DNA of 64,000 nucleotides from Methanocorpusculaceae archaeon UBA425 (GTDB lineage Archaea > Halobacteriota > Methanomicrobia > Methanomicrobiales > Methanocorpusculaceae), in the NCBI GenBank assembly GCA_002506085.1, contig DAWV01000006.1:111914-175913 (forward strand). The letters run 5' to 3'. How positions within the stretch are numbered: position 1 is the stretch's first letter; the number at the start of each line of letters is the position of its first letter. This document shows positions 17,225-26,531 of this stretch, piece after piece. The position numbers and the translations under genes were made by a program. The notes under the pieces are model-generated. The model made no database searches. It was not told the DNA's origin and saw only the letters and a program-made list of their open reading frames with translations.

Positions 17225-17935
17225 ACTGACTTTTCTATATGTTCCTGTCTCTTTTATTAAATGGTAGATTGCATTCATTTTGTCATATCTTTCTTTCCCT
17301 TTCTCAGTAATGATAGAATCGGGTAAAATATCACAAATATTCACAAACTCCCGGCAATAGGTCAGCGCTTCTTCCGGCTTACCCATATCACAGCAGATTC
17401 TGACCAAGGATAAGTCCACTAAATAAATCCAGTTTTTCAATGCCGAGAGCCCCCAGTTGTTCGTTTCCTCTTTACAGCGGGATAAGGCTTGGCGGGCATA
17501 CTTCAGAGCATTGGTCAAATCACCAAGCAGGTTGTAACAATCTGCAATACGCGTGAGTGTCACGATCAGATTTCGGATATTAGTTATTACCTGATCGGGA
17601 TTATCCCGTCTGTTAATAGCTTCCATCTGATGGAGGAGATCCACTGCCTGAAAATCCGCATGCAGTGAGGAAACATAATCCCCCTGCTGGAAATACATGC
17701 CTGAAAGAGATGAATAAACGGCAAGACGTGCATTAAACAGATTGTATTCTTCATATTCGTCAGGATAGGCCGTTATCCGGTCTACAACATCGAACGCAAG
17801 ATTATACTGCTCTTTTGCCCTGGTATAATGTTTATTACGGGTGTACAGTCTGCTCATATTCAGAATATCATCGAGCCGGTGAAAAAGAATATCCGGGTTT
17901 TCCTGAGCTGATGAGGTCCCCGGTTTATCTACCAT
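17219..17935 (-). CDS. TPR-like helical repeat protein, paralogue A
   Basis: 238 residues of antiparallel helices with TPR-like spacing: KHYTRAKEQYNLAFDVVD, DCYNLLGDLTNALKYARQALSRC and MGKPEEALTYCREFVNIC. It has no signal peptide or membrane segment, so it is probably a cytoplasmic scaffold. It is clearly homologous to the next gene upstream (18108-18782), which shares DYVSSLHADF/DYAASLDADF, ALSRCKEE, GLSAL and TYCREF/TYCREY. The pair arose by tandem duplication. The partner protein is unknown. Confidence 0.75.
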   Translation of the reverse strand: MVDKPGTSSAQENPDILFHRLDDILNMSRLYTRNKHYTRAKEQYNLAFDVVDRITAYPDEYEEYNLFNARLAVYSSLSGMYFQQGDYVSSLHADFQAVDLLHQMEAINRRDNPDQVITNIRNLIVTLTRIADCYNLLGDLTNALKYARQALSRCKEETNNWGLSALKNWIYLVDLSLVRICCDMGKPEEALTYCREFVNICDILPDSIITEKGKERYDKMNAIYHLIKETGTYRKVSL

Positions 17936-18107
17936 TTCAAGTAATTGCAGGATAAATACACCACCTTACTAAGTAATTCATAGGTGAATGGGGAATATAT
18001 GTGTTTGCCAGCCCCGGGCGGGCATTGATGCATAATTCCTGGATTTCCAGCAGATGCTTCGAGAAAAACGGATGAGAAAAACGGTTTTCGCTATTTTTGA
18101 CCGGACG

Positions 18108-18782
18108 TTATTTATAGGCTCCGGTCTCCGCAATCTGATTACAGATTGCTTTCATTTTCATATAATGTATTTCTCCCTTTTTGGTATCGGGATAATCGGG
18201 TATCAACTCGCAGATTGTCAGATACTCGCGGCAATAGGTCAGCGCTTTTTGTGTGCTTCCCAAACCACAACAGATCCTGGTCATTGATAAATACGAGTAA
18301 TAATAACTGTTTGTCAATGCCGAGAGTCCCCAGGTATACATTTCCTCTTTGCATCGTGATATGGCTTCATTGGCATACTTCAGAGCATTTTCATGGTCAC
18401 CAATGTTATTATAACAATCTGCAATGCAGGTATAGGTCATTATCAGATTCTGAACATTGATGATTTCCTGGTCGGGGTGGAGACGTCTGTATATTGGTTC
18501 CAGCTGAATGAGGAGTTCGAGGTCCCGGAAATCAGCATCAAGGGATGCAGCATAATCTCCCTGCAGGAAATACATAAGAGAAAGCCGTGAAAAAACGAGA
18601 GAACGAGAACTGAGAATAATAGTTTCGGTATATGAGTCCGGATTTTCGGTCATCTGGTCAACAACATCGAATGCAAAATCAAACTGCTCTTTTGCTTTTG
18701 CAAAATCCCTGTTTTTGGCATACAATTTTCCGGAATCCAGAATGGTATTTAGTTTGGATTTAAGATTATGTGAATCATTCAT
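18108..18782 (-). CDS. TPR-like helical repeat protein, paralogue B
   Basis: Second copy of the TPR-like family, about 224 residues, with KAKEQFDFAFDVVDQM, YNNIGDHENALKYANEAISRC, GSTQKALTYCREYL and the ending NQIAETGAYK. ATG 18782 is preferred: a TATA-like taaatatacc on the minus strand around 18808-18818 would give a leaderless transcript there. A longer frame would start at a TTG upstream, on the far side of that TATA box. About 170 non-coding bases separate it from paralogue A, so each copy may have its own promoter. Confidence 0.75.
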   Translation of the reverse strand: MNDSHNLKSKLNTILDSGKLYAKNRDFAKAKEQFDFAFDVVDQMTENPDSYTETIILSSRSLVFSRLSLMYFLQGDYAASLDADFRDLELLIQLEPIYRRLHPDQEIINVQNLIMTYTCIADCYNNIGDHENALKYANEAISRCKEEMYTWGLSALTNSYYYSYLSMTRICCGLGSTQKALTYCREYLTICELIPDYPDTKKGEIHYMKMKAICNQIAETGAYK

Positions 18783-18840
18783 TACCGGGCTGATTCCTTT
18801 CGTATCCGGTATATTTAGTCTATCAAACAATCACATTCAC

Positions 18841-18906
18841 CTATTTGTAAGTTCCTGTTTTGTTTGATTGATATATGATGTTATCTATTTTATTCTGCCT
18901 CTCACT
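18841..18906 (-). pseudogene. Truncated third copy of the TPR-like gene (C-terminal remnant)
   Basis: The last 22 or so codons of a minus-strand frame read LSERQNKIDNIIYQSNKTGTYK. This aligns with the ends of paralogue A (ERYDKMNAIYHLIKETGTYR) and B (IHYMKMKAICNQIAETGAYK). Upstream of it the frame loses all similarity, so only the 3' end of a third tandem copy survives. Confidence 0.55.
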
Positions 18907-19117
18907 CAGAGGGGTCCGTTTACAGAAGGGATTGACGGAGGATGAATTGTTGAAAAAAAGCTCTTTTCCCCTGGTCTCTTTCGACCCTCGCATAATCATC
19001 TCCCGGCTGATGAACGTTCCTCCGGGTAGTGTCATTTTTGCCCGGCTCCGTGGTATCCGGAGGTACTCTTCCATCATCCTAATAGCATTCCGCCCCTAAT
19101 CCAATAGGAGAGAACAC

Positions 19118-20791
19118 ATGTCCAACCCCAGAATCATTCTCCTCGCCCTTATTATAACTTCTCTATTCATCCTCCCCGCTGCGGCCGAGATACCCTCCTC
19201 CTACGATGCCCGTCTCCAGAATCTCACCCCGCCCATAACCGATCAGGGAAACTACGGCCTCTGCTGGGCATTCTCCGCCATCAGTTCGCTTGAATCCAGC
19301 ATGATTTATCAGGACCCAGAGAAATACGCCGGGATTGACCTTTCTCCTTACCACCTTGCCTACTTCACCTATAACCGGGATGACGTCATCGACCCTGACT
19401 CACCTATCCCTGGACTTGAAGGGATTGCCGGAGATTACACATATTCAAACGAAACAGAACCCGTAAACAACATAAGCGGACTTATTCTTGGAGGCTATGA
19501 TTACCAGGCAGTATACACTCTGGCTGCAGGATTCGGGGCAGTCAATGAATCGGCAGCCCCCTTTGAGCCCTATGGAAATAATACCCGTCTTTCCCCGGAT
19601 ACTGCCATATCCGGGAATGAAGTCATGCTTAAATCAGCCACCTTCATCCCGGCCTCCGATACTGATTCCATTAAATCCATGCTTCTCGAAAGCGGAGCCG
19701 GAATCCTCCAGCTCTTCTTTGCGGTAGAAGAGCCGTACCTTCATGAACTCGATAATGGTGACTGGGCATTCTTTCTCGGAACAACGGACCGCGAAAATTT
19801 ATCCTATTCCGGCATGCATGCGGTCCTTCTCATCGGATGGGATGACGATTTTTCAAAAGGGTATTTCAACATGACACCTGAGCATGACGGAGCATGGCTT
19901 ATTCAGAATTCCTGGGGAAGTAACCTCTCCAACTGCACGTATATCTGGATATCCTACGAAGAAACCATTGACCCGGTACCTTTCTTCACCGGAGATGAGC
20001 CAAAATATGATCACATCTACCAGTATGACGGAGGAACGCTCCGCGGCGGATACCCGGTGAACCAGACGTCTGTGCTGATTGGAAACGTGTTCACCGCCGC
20101 CCGCGATGAACTCATCCGGGCGGTGTCTCTTGACACAAACCAGTCGGTAAACTACACCCTTGAAATTTATACGAATCTCATGAGTGAATCCCCGGATTCG
20201 GGAACACTGTTCGCGTCAGAGACCGGAGCTGTTCAATATCCCGGATATTACACGATTGAACTGACGGATTATGTCCCTATCGAAGAGGGACAGAGTTTCT
20301 CTGTGGTGTACTCTCTTGATTCAGATGAACAGCTCAACATTTCCATTGACGAATCAGATATTATCGAGGAAGATATTGAAACAGTGACCTTCGCCCTTCC
20401 CGGACAAAGTTTTGTCTCCAACGGAACCGCCTGGGAAGATTTGAGTGCGGACGGGGAGACGAATCTGCGGATTAAAGCTTTCACGACCGACACAACGTTC
20501 GCGATATTCATTGACCCGGTAACAGCTTCCATTAAAAAACGCGGGATTACCATTTCCGGAACGACGACTTTTGCTCCCGGAAGTGAGCTGAATATGACCC
20601 TGATATGTCCTGACGGGTCGGTGCTTTATGAAACAACTGAGGTTATGCCGGACGGCTGGGAAGTAACCGTCCCGAATCTGAAAATGTTTGAAGAGGAGTA
20701 TACGGTTTACGTGGAGCGGAAATCCGTGAGTGCGGAGACTGTGTTTACACCGGCAGGGTTTAAGGATATGCTGATTGCATTCCGGGCGTGA
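19118..20791 (+). CDS. Secreted papain-family (C1A) cysteine protease with lectin-like domain
   Basis: Exported protease of 557 residues. A signal peptide covers about residues 1-23 (IILLALIITSLFILPAAA). It is followed directly by the mature papain fold with no propeptide. The oxyanion glutamine Q43 and nucleophile C49 lie in DQGNYGLCWAFSA, the catalytic H234 in GMHAVLLIGWDD, and N264 in IQNSWGS, so the active site is complete. After about residue 300 comes a beta-rich region like the lectin-like domain found next to this peptidase type, with many NXS/T sites. AGGAGA precedes the ATG. It stands alone. The substrate is probably an external protein; a role in nutrition or defence is inference. 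Confidence 0.85.
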   Translation: MSNPRIILLALIITSLFILPAAAEIPSSYDARLQNLTPPITDQGNYGLCWAFSAISSLESSMIYQDPEKYAGIDLSPYHLAYFTYNRDDVIDPDSPIPGLEGIAGDYTYSNETEPVNNISGLILGGYDYQAVYTLAAGFGAVNESAAPFEPYGNNTRLSPDTAISGNEVMLKSATFIPASDTDSIKSMLLESGAGILQLFFAVEEPYLHELDNGDWAFFLGTTDRENLSYSGMHAVLLIGWDDDFSKGYFNMTPEHDGAWLIQNSWGSNLSNCTYIWISYEETIDPVPFFTGDEPKYDHIYQYDGGTLRGGYPVNQTSVLIGNVFTAARDELIRAVSLDTNQSVNYTLEIYTNLMSESPDSGTLFASETGAVQYPGYYTIELTDYVPIEEGQSFSVVYSLDSDEQLNISIDESDIIEEDIETVTFALPGQSFVSNGTAWEDLSADGETNLRIKAFTTDTTFAIFIDPVTASIKKRGITISGTTTFAPGSELNMTLICPDGSVLYETTEVMPDGWEVTVPNLKMFEEEYTVYVERKSVSAETVFTPAGFKDMLIAFRA

Positions 20792-20792
20792 A

Positions 20793-21974
20793 TTACTTTC
20801 TCTCGAGCCTGTATTTTTCAATGATCCGGTTTAACGGCGAGGTTGATATCCCCGTGGTTTTCTTAATCTCCATATGGGAATACCGGTATTTTCCATTCGG
20901 GAATGTCTCCTCCAGCATTCGTTTTACCCGGATTTCCACTGCCTGTTTCTCTTCTTCGGTCTGTTTCGGGCGGTAGATTACCTCTCCTCTCCTCACGAAG
21001 TCAGGCACACCAAGAATTTCGGTTAGTTCCTTTACACAAGTAGCATAAATTCCGGCAGCACGCTCTGCCCGTTCATTTTTATCGAACAATTCAGGATTGT
21101 CAGAGACCGCGATTCTTCCCTGGACCAGATTCAGCTCAGAACGGTAACGGAGCATGGTATCCCACGGATCTTCTCTTTCCGGGAAATTCAGTTTGCCCAC
21201 TCCGATACGGAACATGGTCCGGTAGTTCCAGTCGCGAAGCGAAGTGACATTGACGATCCGGTTTTTATCCTGAAGATTCTGGATGTTCTTCTTAAAGTAA
21301 AAGGCACTCTGGAAAATGGTGTAATTACGGAGGGCATTTCCCAACTCGACCGGGAAGTAGAGGTAATCGACATAAGCCCTCCCGCGGGAGTATTCACGGA
21401 TATCAAACCTGAGTATATCCGTATTCCCGAACGGGGGAGTTATCCGTTCGATTTTCCGGTTTTCCGGTTTTGTGTTTCTGATTGCGTCATACAGCTGGGC
21501 ACATCGTGCCCCGGAATAAGCAAGCATGAGGTAAAAAGTTCTGAGTTCTCCCGGGAGATTTTCCATCCCGGCTACGACTTCTTCATCGGTGAGATACACA
21601 ACACCGTTTCTCCCCATCTCCTCCGCGGTTTTATTGCCGATTTTTGCTTTTCTGATGGCCGGAATCCAGGCTGTTTTTATGTCAAATCCGTTGACGGATG
21701 TGAGATTGTGTTTCAGAGAATACGAGAGATATTTGTTCAGCGCCCCGCGATATTTCTGGGTCATGTTTTTCCCGTTATTGTATCTGGCATATTCGGTAAG
21801 TTCGTTTGGGGTTCTGATTGAAAGAAAGCGTTTCTTTAATGCAATAAGATACTCTGACTGACGTGCTGTCGAATTTACGTTTTGGGAAATCAGATACGTG
21901 ATAAATTCTTCATCGGATGGACCATAGGTTAGATAAATTTCAGACAGGCTAAGGATGTTATGCTGAAGTAACAT
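20793..21974 (-). CDS. Tyrosine-recombinase-like protein, probably catalytically inactive
   Basis: About 393 residues resembling archaeal SSV-type integrases. There is an N-terminal core-binding region (KYRGALNKYLSYSL) and a catalytic-domain start LAYSGARCAQLYDAI with the first active-site arginine at R157. SLRDWNYRTMFRIG corresponds to the second arginine box and LNLVQGRIAVS to the QGR block. In active members the nucleophile follows as ...HY; here the same spacing gives L296-F297, so the tyrosine appears to be phenylalanine. A C-terminal extension includes a helix-turn-helix-like segment (HMEIKKTTGISTSPLNRII). ATG 21974 is preferred over GTG 21986. No attachment sites were seen. Confidence 0.65.
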   Translation of the reverse strand: MLLQHNILSLSEIYLTYGPSDEEFITYLISQNVNSTARQSEYLIALKKRFLSIRTPNELTEYARYNNGKNMTQKYRGALNKYLSYSLKHNLTSVNGFDIKTAWIPAIRKAKIGNKTAEEMGRNGVVYLTDEEVVAGMENLPGELRTFYLMLAYSGARCAQLYDAIRNTKPENRKIERITPPFGNTDILRFDIREYSRGRAYVDYLYFPVELGNALRNYTIFQSAFYFKKNIQNLQDKNRIVNVTSLRDWNYRTMFRIGVGKLNFPEREDPWDTMLRYRSELNLVQGRIAVSDNPELFDKNERAERAAGIYATCVKELTEILGVPDFVRRGEVIYRPKQTEEEKQAVEIRVKRMLEETFPNGKYRYSHMEIKKTTGISTSPLNRIIEKYRLERK

Positions 21975-22120
21975 GATTATTCCCACACTCTAAACTGATA
22001 TAAGGTGGGATATTATGATAAATTCTTCTTTTTAACATTTCGCGATTTCGTGCGGAAAATCACATTTTTGTATTTCCGATGGGAAAACAACGGAAACAAA
22101 AAAAGGTTGAAAAATTATTC

Positions 22121-23299
22121 TCAATTGATTTTGTTTTTGTGACTAAGCAATTTCAGCGGGTAAGGCAGAGCAATACACAGAATAATCGCCGCAATCATCA
22201 GCCATCCCTGGTAGAAGAGAGCTGTCGGCATACCAATCATATCTGCCATAATACCAATCATTACTACCGCGATTGCCGCGAGTCCCTGTGGAATGCCGAT
22301 TATAATTCCTGAGGCAAAGCCAACGCTTCCGGGCATAAGTTCCTGAACGGTTGCGATTTCCACGGAAGCGGTCGCCAGCAGGAAAAATCCGGCAATAATC
22401 AGAGAAATGACCGAACCGATTCCCGACAGGAAAAATATTCCGAAGTAAGCGATAGTTGCTCCGATGTAGGCAGTGAACATAACCTCTTTTCGTCCGATCT
22501 TGTCGGAGAGAGGACCGGCTATGAGGGTTCCGACCATCCCCGCGAAAATCATACAGCTGACGACTCCGGTTGCGAGAATATAATCAACACTGGCAAATTC
22601 CGTCAGATATACGGCAGCAAAGGCAAGGAATCCATAGAAAACCCATGTCCGAAGCGAACTGATGCCGAGAACAAGTGCCGCTTTACTCCATCCTGGTTTT
22701 TCTGTACTGGTTTTCACCACTTTTGGAGGGACATAATCCGGTTTCTGCTGATGTTTCCTAAGTAAAATTGCAACAAGCAATCCCGGAATAAGCAGCCAGA
22801 CAAGTGCGGGGAATCCTCCCCATGCATACAGTGCTCCGGTGATAAGCGGAGCGGCTCCGTAACCAAACGATCCTCCGACAGAAAACAGTGAAAGGAATGT
22901 CCCGCGGTTTGCCGGTGTCGTGAACTGGTGAATCTGCTGATAGGCATTGGGGTGGAAGACGGAGTTTCCCGCTCCTGCAATTACCGCCATAATCAGAAGA
23001 ATCCAGTAATTCTGAGTAAATGCAAAGATGGTAATTGCGAGGGCAGTAATAATAATACACCAGGAAATCCCGGGCACCCATTTATTCTTATCAATACGCC
23101 AGCCGGATAAGGGTTGGAAAATGACCATTGTCAGTGTTAATATGGTAGACAGGAACCCTGCCATTGCATAGGAGGTGATTCCCTGTTCGGTAAATAATGG
23201 AATTAATGCCGGAAGAAGTGCGGGAATTATCGGGATATAAAAGTCCACGGCTCCGTGACCGGCTGCAAGGCCTGCTATACGTTTAGTAAGTACGTTCAT
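22121..23299 (-). CDS. Major facilitator superfamily transporter, fosmidomycin-resistance-like
   Basis: Twelve-helix membrane transporter of 392 residues. The N-terminal GLAAGHGAVDFYIPIIPALLP and the GWRIDKN loop match the Fsr branch of MFS drug exporters. A second conserved loop, GPLSDKIGRKE, begins the C-terminal half. Function as an efflux pump is a family-level inference and no substrate is evident. Its ATG overlaps the stop of the upstream METTL5-like gene as ATGA, so it is the last gene of the hpt-dph2-methyltransferase operon. Confidence 0.87.
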   Translation of the reverse strand: MNVLTKRIAGLAAGHGAVDFYIPIIPALLPALIPLFTEQGITSYAMAGFLSTILTLTMVIFQPLSGWRIDKNKWVPGISWCIIITALAITIFAFTQNYWILLIMAVIAGAGNSVFHPNAYQQIHQFTTPANRGTFLSLFSVGGSFGYGAAPLITGALYAWGGFPALVWLLIPGLLVAILLRKHQQKPDYVPPKVVKTSTEKPGWSKAALVLGISSLRTWVFYGFLAFAAVYLTEFASVDYILATGVVSCMIFAGMVGTLIAGPLSDKIGRKEVMFTAYIGATIAYFGIFFLSGIGSVISLIIAGFFLLATASVEIATVQELMPGSVGFASGIIIGIPQGLAAIAVVMIGIMADMIGMPTALFYQGWLMIAAIILCIALPYPLKLLSHKNKIN

Positions 23300-23898
23300 G
23301 CTATTCTCTCAAGGCGGATGATTTCAACAGGGATTTCCAGATTCTCTCTTGTGTGAAAGGAGAACTGTTTTGGAATATTTAAGAGGGCGGCTGTTTTACC
23401 CGTGATGACAGCTTTGTTTTTTGTGTATGCTTCCACAAATGGAATACTTCCTTTGTTGAAGATTCCATAACAGACCGGAGCCGCTCTGAGTGCAAAGTCA
23501 AGGAACGGTCTGTCGGCATGCTCCTTCTGGGCACCAAAAGGGGGGTTCATGATGACCGTATCCGCAGAAATCCCGGATGAATTATCATCAATATGCATCT
23601 GAATAAATTCGATTTCAACGCCGAAAGCCTCGGCATTTTTTCGTGCGGCTGCGAGAATCGCCTCGTCTGTATCGACGCCGGTAACTTCGGCTCCGAGAAG
23701 TGCGGCACCGATTGAAAGCATACCAGTCCCGCAGCCCAGGTCCAGAACTTTACGGCCTTCTATATCGCCGGCGAGCGCTGCCTCATACAAGAGTCTTGCC
23801 GCGAGCGGGGCCGGAGTCATATACTGCTCGAGATTTGCCGAGGGTGAAGGAAAGCCCTGAATCTTCTGGAGTTTTATTTCAAGCTGCCTGAGTTTCAT
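23296..23898 (-). CDS. METTL5-like N6-adenine methyltransferase
   Basis: SAM-dependent methyltransferase of 200 residues (COG2263). The cofactor loop is DLGCGTGMLSIGAALLGA, followed by VTGVDTDE. The catalytic NPPFG motif is typical of N6-adenine enzymes. The eukaryotic relative METTL5 modifies 18S rRNA, so an rRNA adenine is the likely target. It overlaps dph2 and the MFS gene by four bases each, in a co-translated string whose other members also concern translation. Confidence 0.85.
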   Translation of the reverse strand: MKLRQLEIKLQKIQGFPSPSANLEQYMTPAPLAARLLYEAALAGDIEGRKVLDLGCGTGMLSIGAALLGAEVTGVDTDEAILAAARKNAEAFGVEIEFIQMHIDDNSSGISADTVIMNPPFGAQKEHADRPFLDFALRAAPVCYGIFNKGSIPFVEAYTKNKAVITGKTAALLNIPKQFSFHTRENLEIPVEIIRLERIA

Positions 23899-24845
23899 GG
23901 TAATATTTCGTCAATTTCATAATCGTCCCAGCTTCGCAGACCGATAACGATCTCAAACTCAGGCGGGGATAAGATCGGCATCGGAAATCTGCTCTGGTCG
24001 TCCAGAGCGAGTCTCGGACATGCAGTATTTACATATGCATCGAATCCGAGATTTCTCAGCTGCATCTCGGAGATCTCCCGGATTAGAATGATGGTGGTAT
24101 TTTCGTGAAGGGATGCAAGTCTCTCGGCAAGTTCGCGGCGTGCCTGCCCTGATTTCGAAGAAAGCAGAATCCCGAACGTCTTCGCACTCTTTGCCTTCTC
24201 AATCTGGACAAACCGTTTGCGAAGTAATTTGTCGGCCGACACTTCCTGCAGAATTCCGTCAGCAAACGGGTCGAGCGCGAAGGTTGGTTTTTTCGTGGCG
24301 AGCGATACGCCTATTGCGTGAAAAATTCCTGTCCCGACAAATAAATATGCATCTGCCAAGGCATTTTTCGCCGAGGCGTAGGTGCATCCAAGCACCTGAC
24401 CGTCGAGAGGCGTCCTCGAAGAACCGCCCCCGATTACCGCGTTGACTCCGTGATTTTTCAGCCATTTACCCATATCTTTTGTCTGGTGGGCATGCTGAAT
24501 CGTCGTCGTGATACCGACAGTCGGATATTTTTTTAGTTCAGACACTGCCTTATCAAGAATTTCCAGAGGAATGTCCTGCTGAAACGGGACATAGATGACG
24601 TTCTCTTCCGATGTCACGGGTGTATGCCCGATATGCACAAGCACGTCTGCCCAGTCGAGTGCGTCGAGCGAGAGGTCACATGCCCCCCAGCAGGCGTCCC
24701 CGCTTATGAGTACCTCAAATCCTTCGCTTTTGAGAGCGGCAGAAATCTCCGCGGCTTTTCTTTTCAGACCTTCAGGTAACTGCACGGCAACTTTCTTCGC
24801 GTTCCTGCTCTTGAGCTGGCTGATTACTTCAGTAAGCTGAATCAA
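23895..24845 (-). CDS. dph2: Diphthamide biosynthesis enzyme Dph2
   Basis: Non-canonical radical SAM enzyme that transfers the aminocarboxypropyl group of SAM to a histidine of elongation factor 2, the first step of diphthamide. About 316 residues in the three-domain archaeal form. Each of the cluster-ligand cysteines is visible: DACWGACD in domain 1, VLGCTYASA in domain 2 and NTACPRLALDD in domain 3. The start is a TTG at 24845, supported by GGTG about 10 bp upstream and the absence of an early ATG. It overlaps hpt by 17 bases. Confidence 0.93.
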   Translation of the reverse strand: MIQLTEVISQLKSRNAKKVAVQLPEGLKRKAAEISAALKSEGFEVLISGDACWGACDLSLDALDWADVLVHIGHTPVTSEENVIYVPFQQDIPLEILDKAVSELKKYPTVGITTTIQHAHQTKDMGKWLKNHGVNAVIGGGSSRTPLDGQVLGCTYASAKNALADAYLFVGTGIFHAIGVSLATKKPTFALDPFADGILQEVSADKLLRKRFVQIEKAKSAKTFGILLSSKSGQARRELAERLASLHENTTIILIREISEMQLRNLGFDAYVNTACPRLALDDQSRFPMPILSPPEFEIVIGLRSWDDYEIDEILP

Positions 24846-25392
24846 TGATTTTCACACCGTTTTGATCGACACTGATGGTGACAAGCGTTTTGTAGGGGAT
24901 TCCGATATCAGGCGAGCCTCTGTTAATGACAAAGAGCATATCCGTGAGCTCTGCTCCGGCAGTCTTTAAGGCAGGGAGAATTCCTTTGATTGTTCCGCCT
25001 GTGCTGATAACATCATCAATAAAAATTACTCTGTCACCTTTGTTTACACAGTTCAAATATAGGGTGCCTTTGGAGTATCCGGTCTCCTGACCGATGACAA
25101 CTTCACCCGGCAGATGGTAATCCCTCTTTCTGATAACAACAAACGGAATGCCGGTCGCAAGGGTTAAGGCGGTTCCTATGTGGATTCCCATTGCTTCGGT
25201 AACAACAATCTTGTCGACATTTTTCAGGTCCAGTGATTGAATCATTGCCGCCGTTACATCCCGCAGAAGTTCTGCGGTGACAGCGGGGATGCCGTCGGAT
25301 ATCGGGTTAATGAAATAATTATAGACAATCCCTTCTTTTTCCCGCTTGACCATGGGGCATGTCAGCAGGGATTCTTTGAGGACTTCAAGCAT
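24829..25392 (-). CDS. hpt: Hypoxanthine/guanine phosphoribosyltransferase, archaeal type
   Basis: Purine salvage enzyme that joins hypoxanthine or guanine to PRPP in the cytoplasm. The 187-residue protein has the PRPP motif VIFIDDVISTGGT, the upstream AMGIHIGTALTLATGIPFVVIRK and YLNCVNKGDRV. This arrangement is that of the archaeal Hpt/Apt-like family. It leads the operon hpt-dph2-methyltransferase-MFS and faces the lipoprotein gene across a divergent promoter region of about 95 bp. Confidence 0.9.
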   Translation of the reverse strand: MLEVLKESLLTCPMVKREKEGIVYNYFINPISDGIPAVTAELLRDVTAAMIQSLDLKNVDKIVVTEAMGIHIGTALTLATGIPFVVIRKRDYHLPGEVVIGQETGYSKGTLYLNCVNKGDRVIFIDDVISTGGTIKGILPALKTAGAELTDMLFVINRGSPDIGIPYKTLVTISVDQNGVKIIDSAY

Positions 25393-25486
25393 ATCCCATT
25401 ATTGGGCGTTTCTAACAAATACGTCTAACGTCTCCGGTCTTATCAGTGAGACAAGATTTTTCTCTTTGTGCCGCTAATTATCATCA

Positions 25487-25972
25487 ATGAATTACCGTCC
25501 GGCAGTTTTGATTGTAGCGTTAATAATCATACTTAGTGCAGGCTGTATTAGTCTCGGGACCCAGACAACGGATATTCTTGTGGGAAACGAGACGGTCGGG
25601 CATATTTATCTTACACCAGTTACCGACAATCTCCTGTCAAACGAGTCGGTGACGGAAAAATTCGATATGAAAGTGGAACTCTACGGGTTCACCTTTACGA
25701 AAGACGGAATTACAAAAGATGAGGCGGATAATCTCCTGGATATTTTTTCATCCGGCAATACCACAAATACCTCGCTGCTTGATCTCGGATTTATTCCCTC
25801 GATTGAAAACATCTCCTTCGATGACGCAGATGACTTTTTCAATCAGATATTCGCCATGCCGGTGACCAACCAGGATACCGAAGCCGCTCTCGACTCGATT
25901 GATTTTGATGGAGCCGGTGAGAAGATTCAGGCATCATTCGAGAGAATCGAGGAACTGCTCGGGATTATCTGA
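25487..25972 (+). CDS. Small exported lipoprotein of unknown function
   Basis: 161 residues with a classic lipoprotein signal: a hydrophobic stretch PAVLIVALIIILS followed by the lipobox LSAGC, giving an N-terminal cysteine near residue 21. The mature part is acidic (IDFDGAGEKIQASFERIEEL) and I recognise no domain. It should be anchored to the outer face of the membrane. It converges on mntP with a two-base gap and appears to be a single-gene transcript. Confidence 0.75.
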   Translation: MNYRPAVLIVALIIILSAGCISLGTQTTDILVGNETVGHIYLTPVTDNLLSNESVTEKFDMKVELYGFTFTKDGITKDEADNLLDIFSSGNTTNTSLLDLGFIPSIENISFDDADDFFNQIFAMPVTNQDTEAALDSIDFDGAGEKIQASFERIEELLGII

Positions 25973-25973
25973 T

Positions 25974-26531
25974 TCAGAGACAGTTTTCAATAAGGAATTT
26001 TACGCCAATCAGGATGAGGATAACTCCTCCGAAGATCTGCATTTTGTTTCCGAGAACCCTGCTGAGTTTGTGTCCGGCAAGGACTCCCAGAAATGAAAAT
26101 ACAAAGGTGACCACACCGATGATGATTGACGGGAACAGAATCGCTTCTCCGAGAAGGGCATAACTGATTCCAACTGCGAGGGCATCTATGCTCGTTGCAA
26201 TTGCAAGAAGAATCAGCACTTTCCATCCGATAAGATTCACTCCCTCCTCTTCTCCAAAGAAGGAGTCCCAGATCATTTTACCGCCGATGAAGAAGAACAG
26301 ACCAACGACAACCCAGTAGCCGAACGGATTGATAATCTGTGTAACCGGGACACCGATGAACCAGCCGAGTATCGGCATTATAAACTGGAAGAATCCGAAC
26401 ATTCCTCCGGTGATGAGTGCTGTTTTTATTATTTTTTCTTTGAGTGCCGCTCCGCCTGCAAGTGAAACCGAGAACGCATCCATCGCGAGACCTGCCGCGA
26501 TGATGAGCGATGAGATGAGAACGTCAAACAT
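25974..26531 (-). CDS. mntP: Manganese efflux pump MntP
   Basis: Six-helix membrane protein of 185 residues. The two paired motifs AGLAMDAFSVSLAGG and ATSIDALAVGISYALLG carry the membrane aspartates that define MntP (formerly DUF204), which exports Mn(II). The length is the usual one. Its start overlaps the DUF1894 stop as TAATG, tying it to a methanogen-specific pair. I see no Mn riboswitch upstream; the gene is internal to the transcript. Confidence 0.9.
   Translation of the reverse strand: MFDVLISSLIIAAGLAMDAFSVSLAGGAALKEKIIKTALITGGMFGFFQFIMPILGWFIGVPVTQIINPFGYWVVVGLFFFIGGKMIWDSFFGEEEGVNLIGWKVLILLAIATSIDALAVGISYALLGEAILFPSIIIGVVTFVFSFLGVLAGHKLSRVLGNKMQIFGGVILILIGVKFLIENCL

Noticed and set aside
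20791..23300. Integrated element around the recombinase-like gene
   Set aside because: No tRNA gene, att repeats, or plasmid or virus genes were found on either side.
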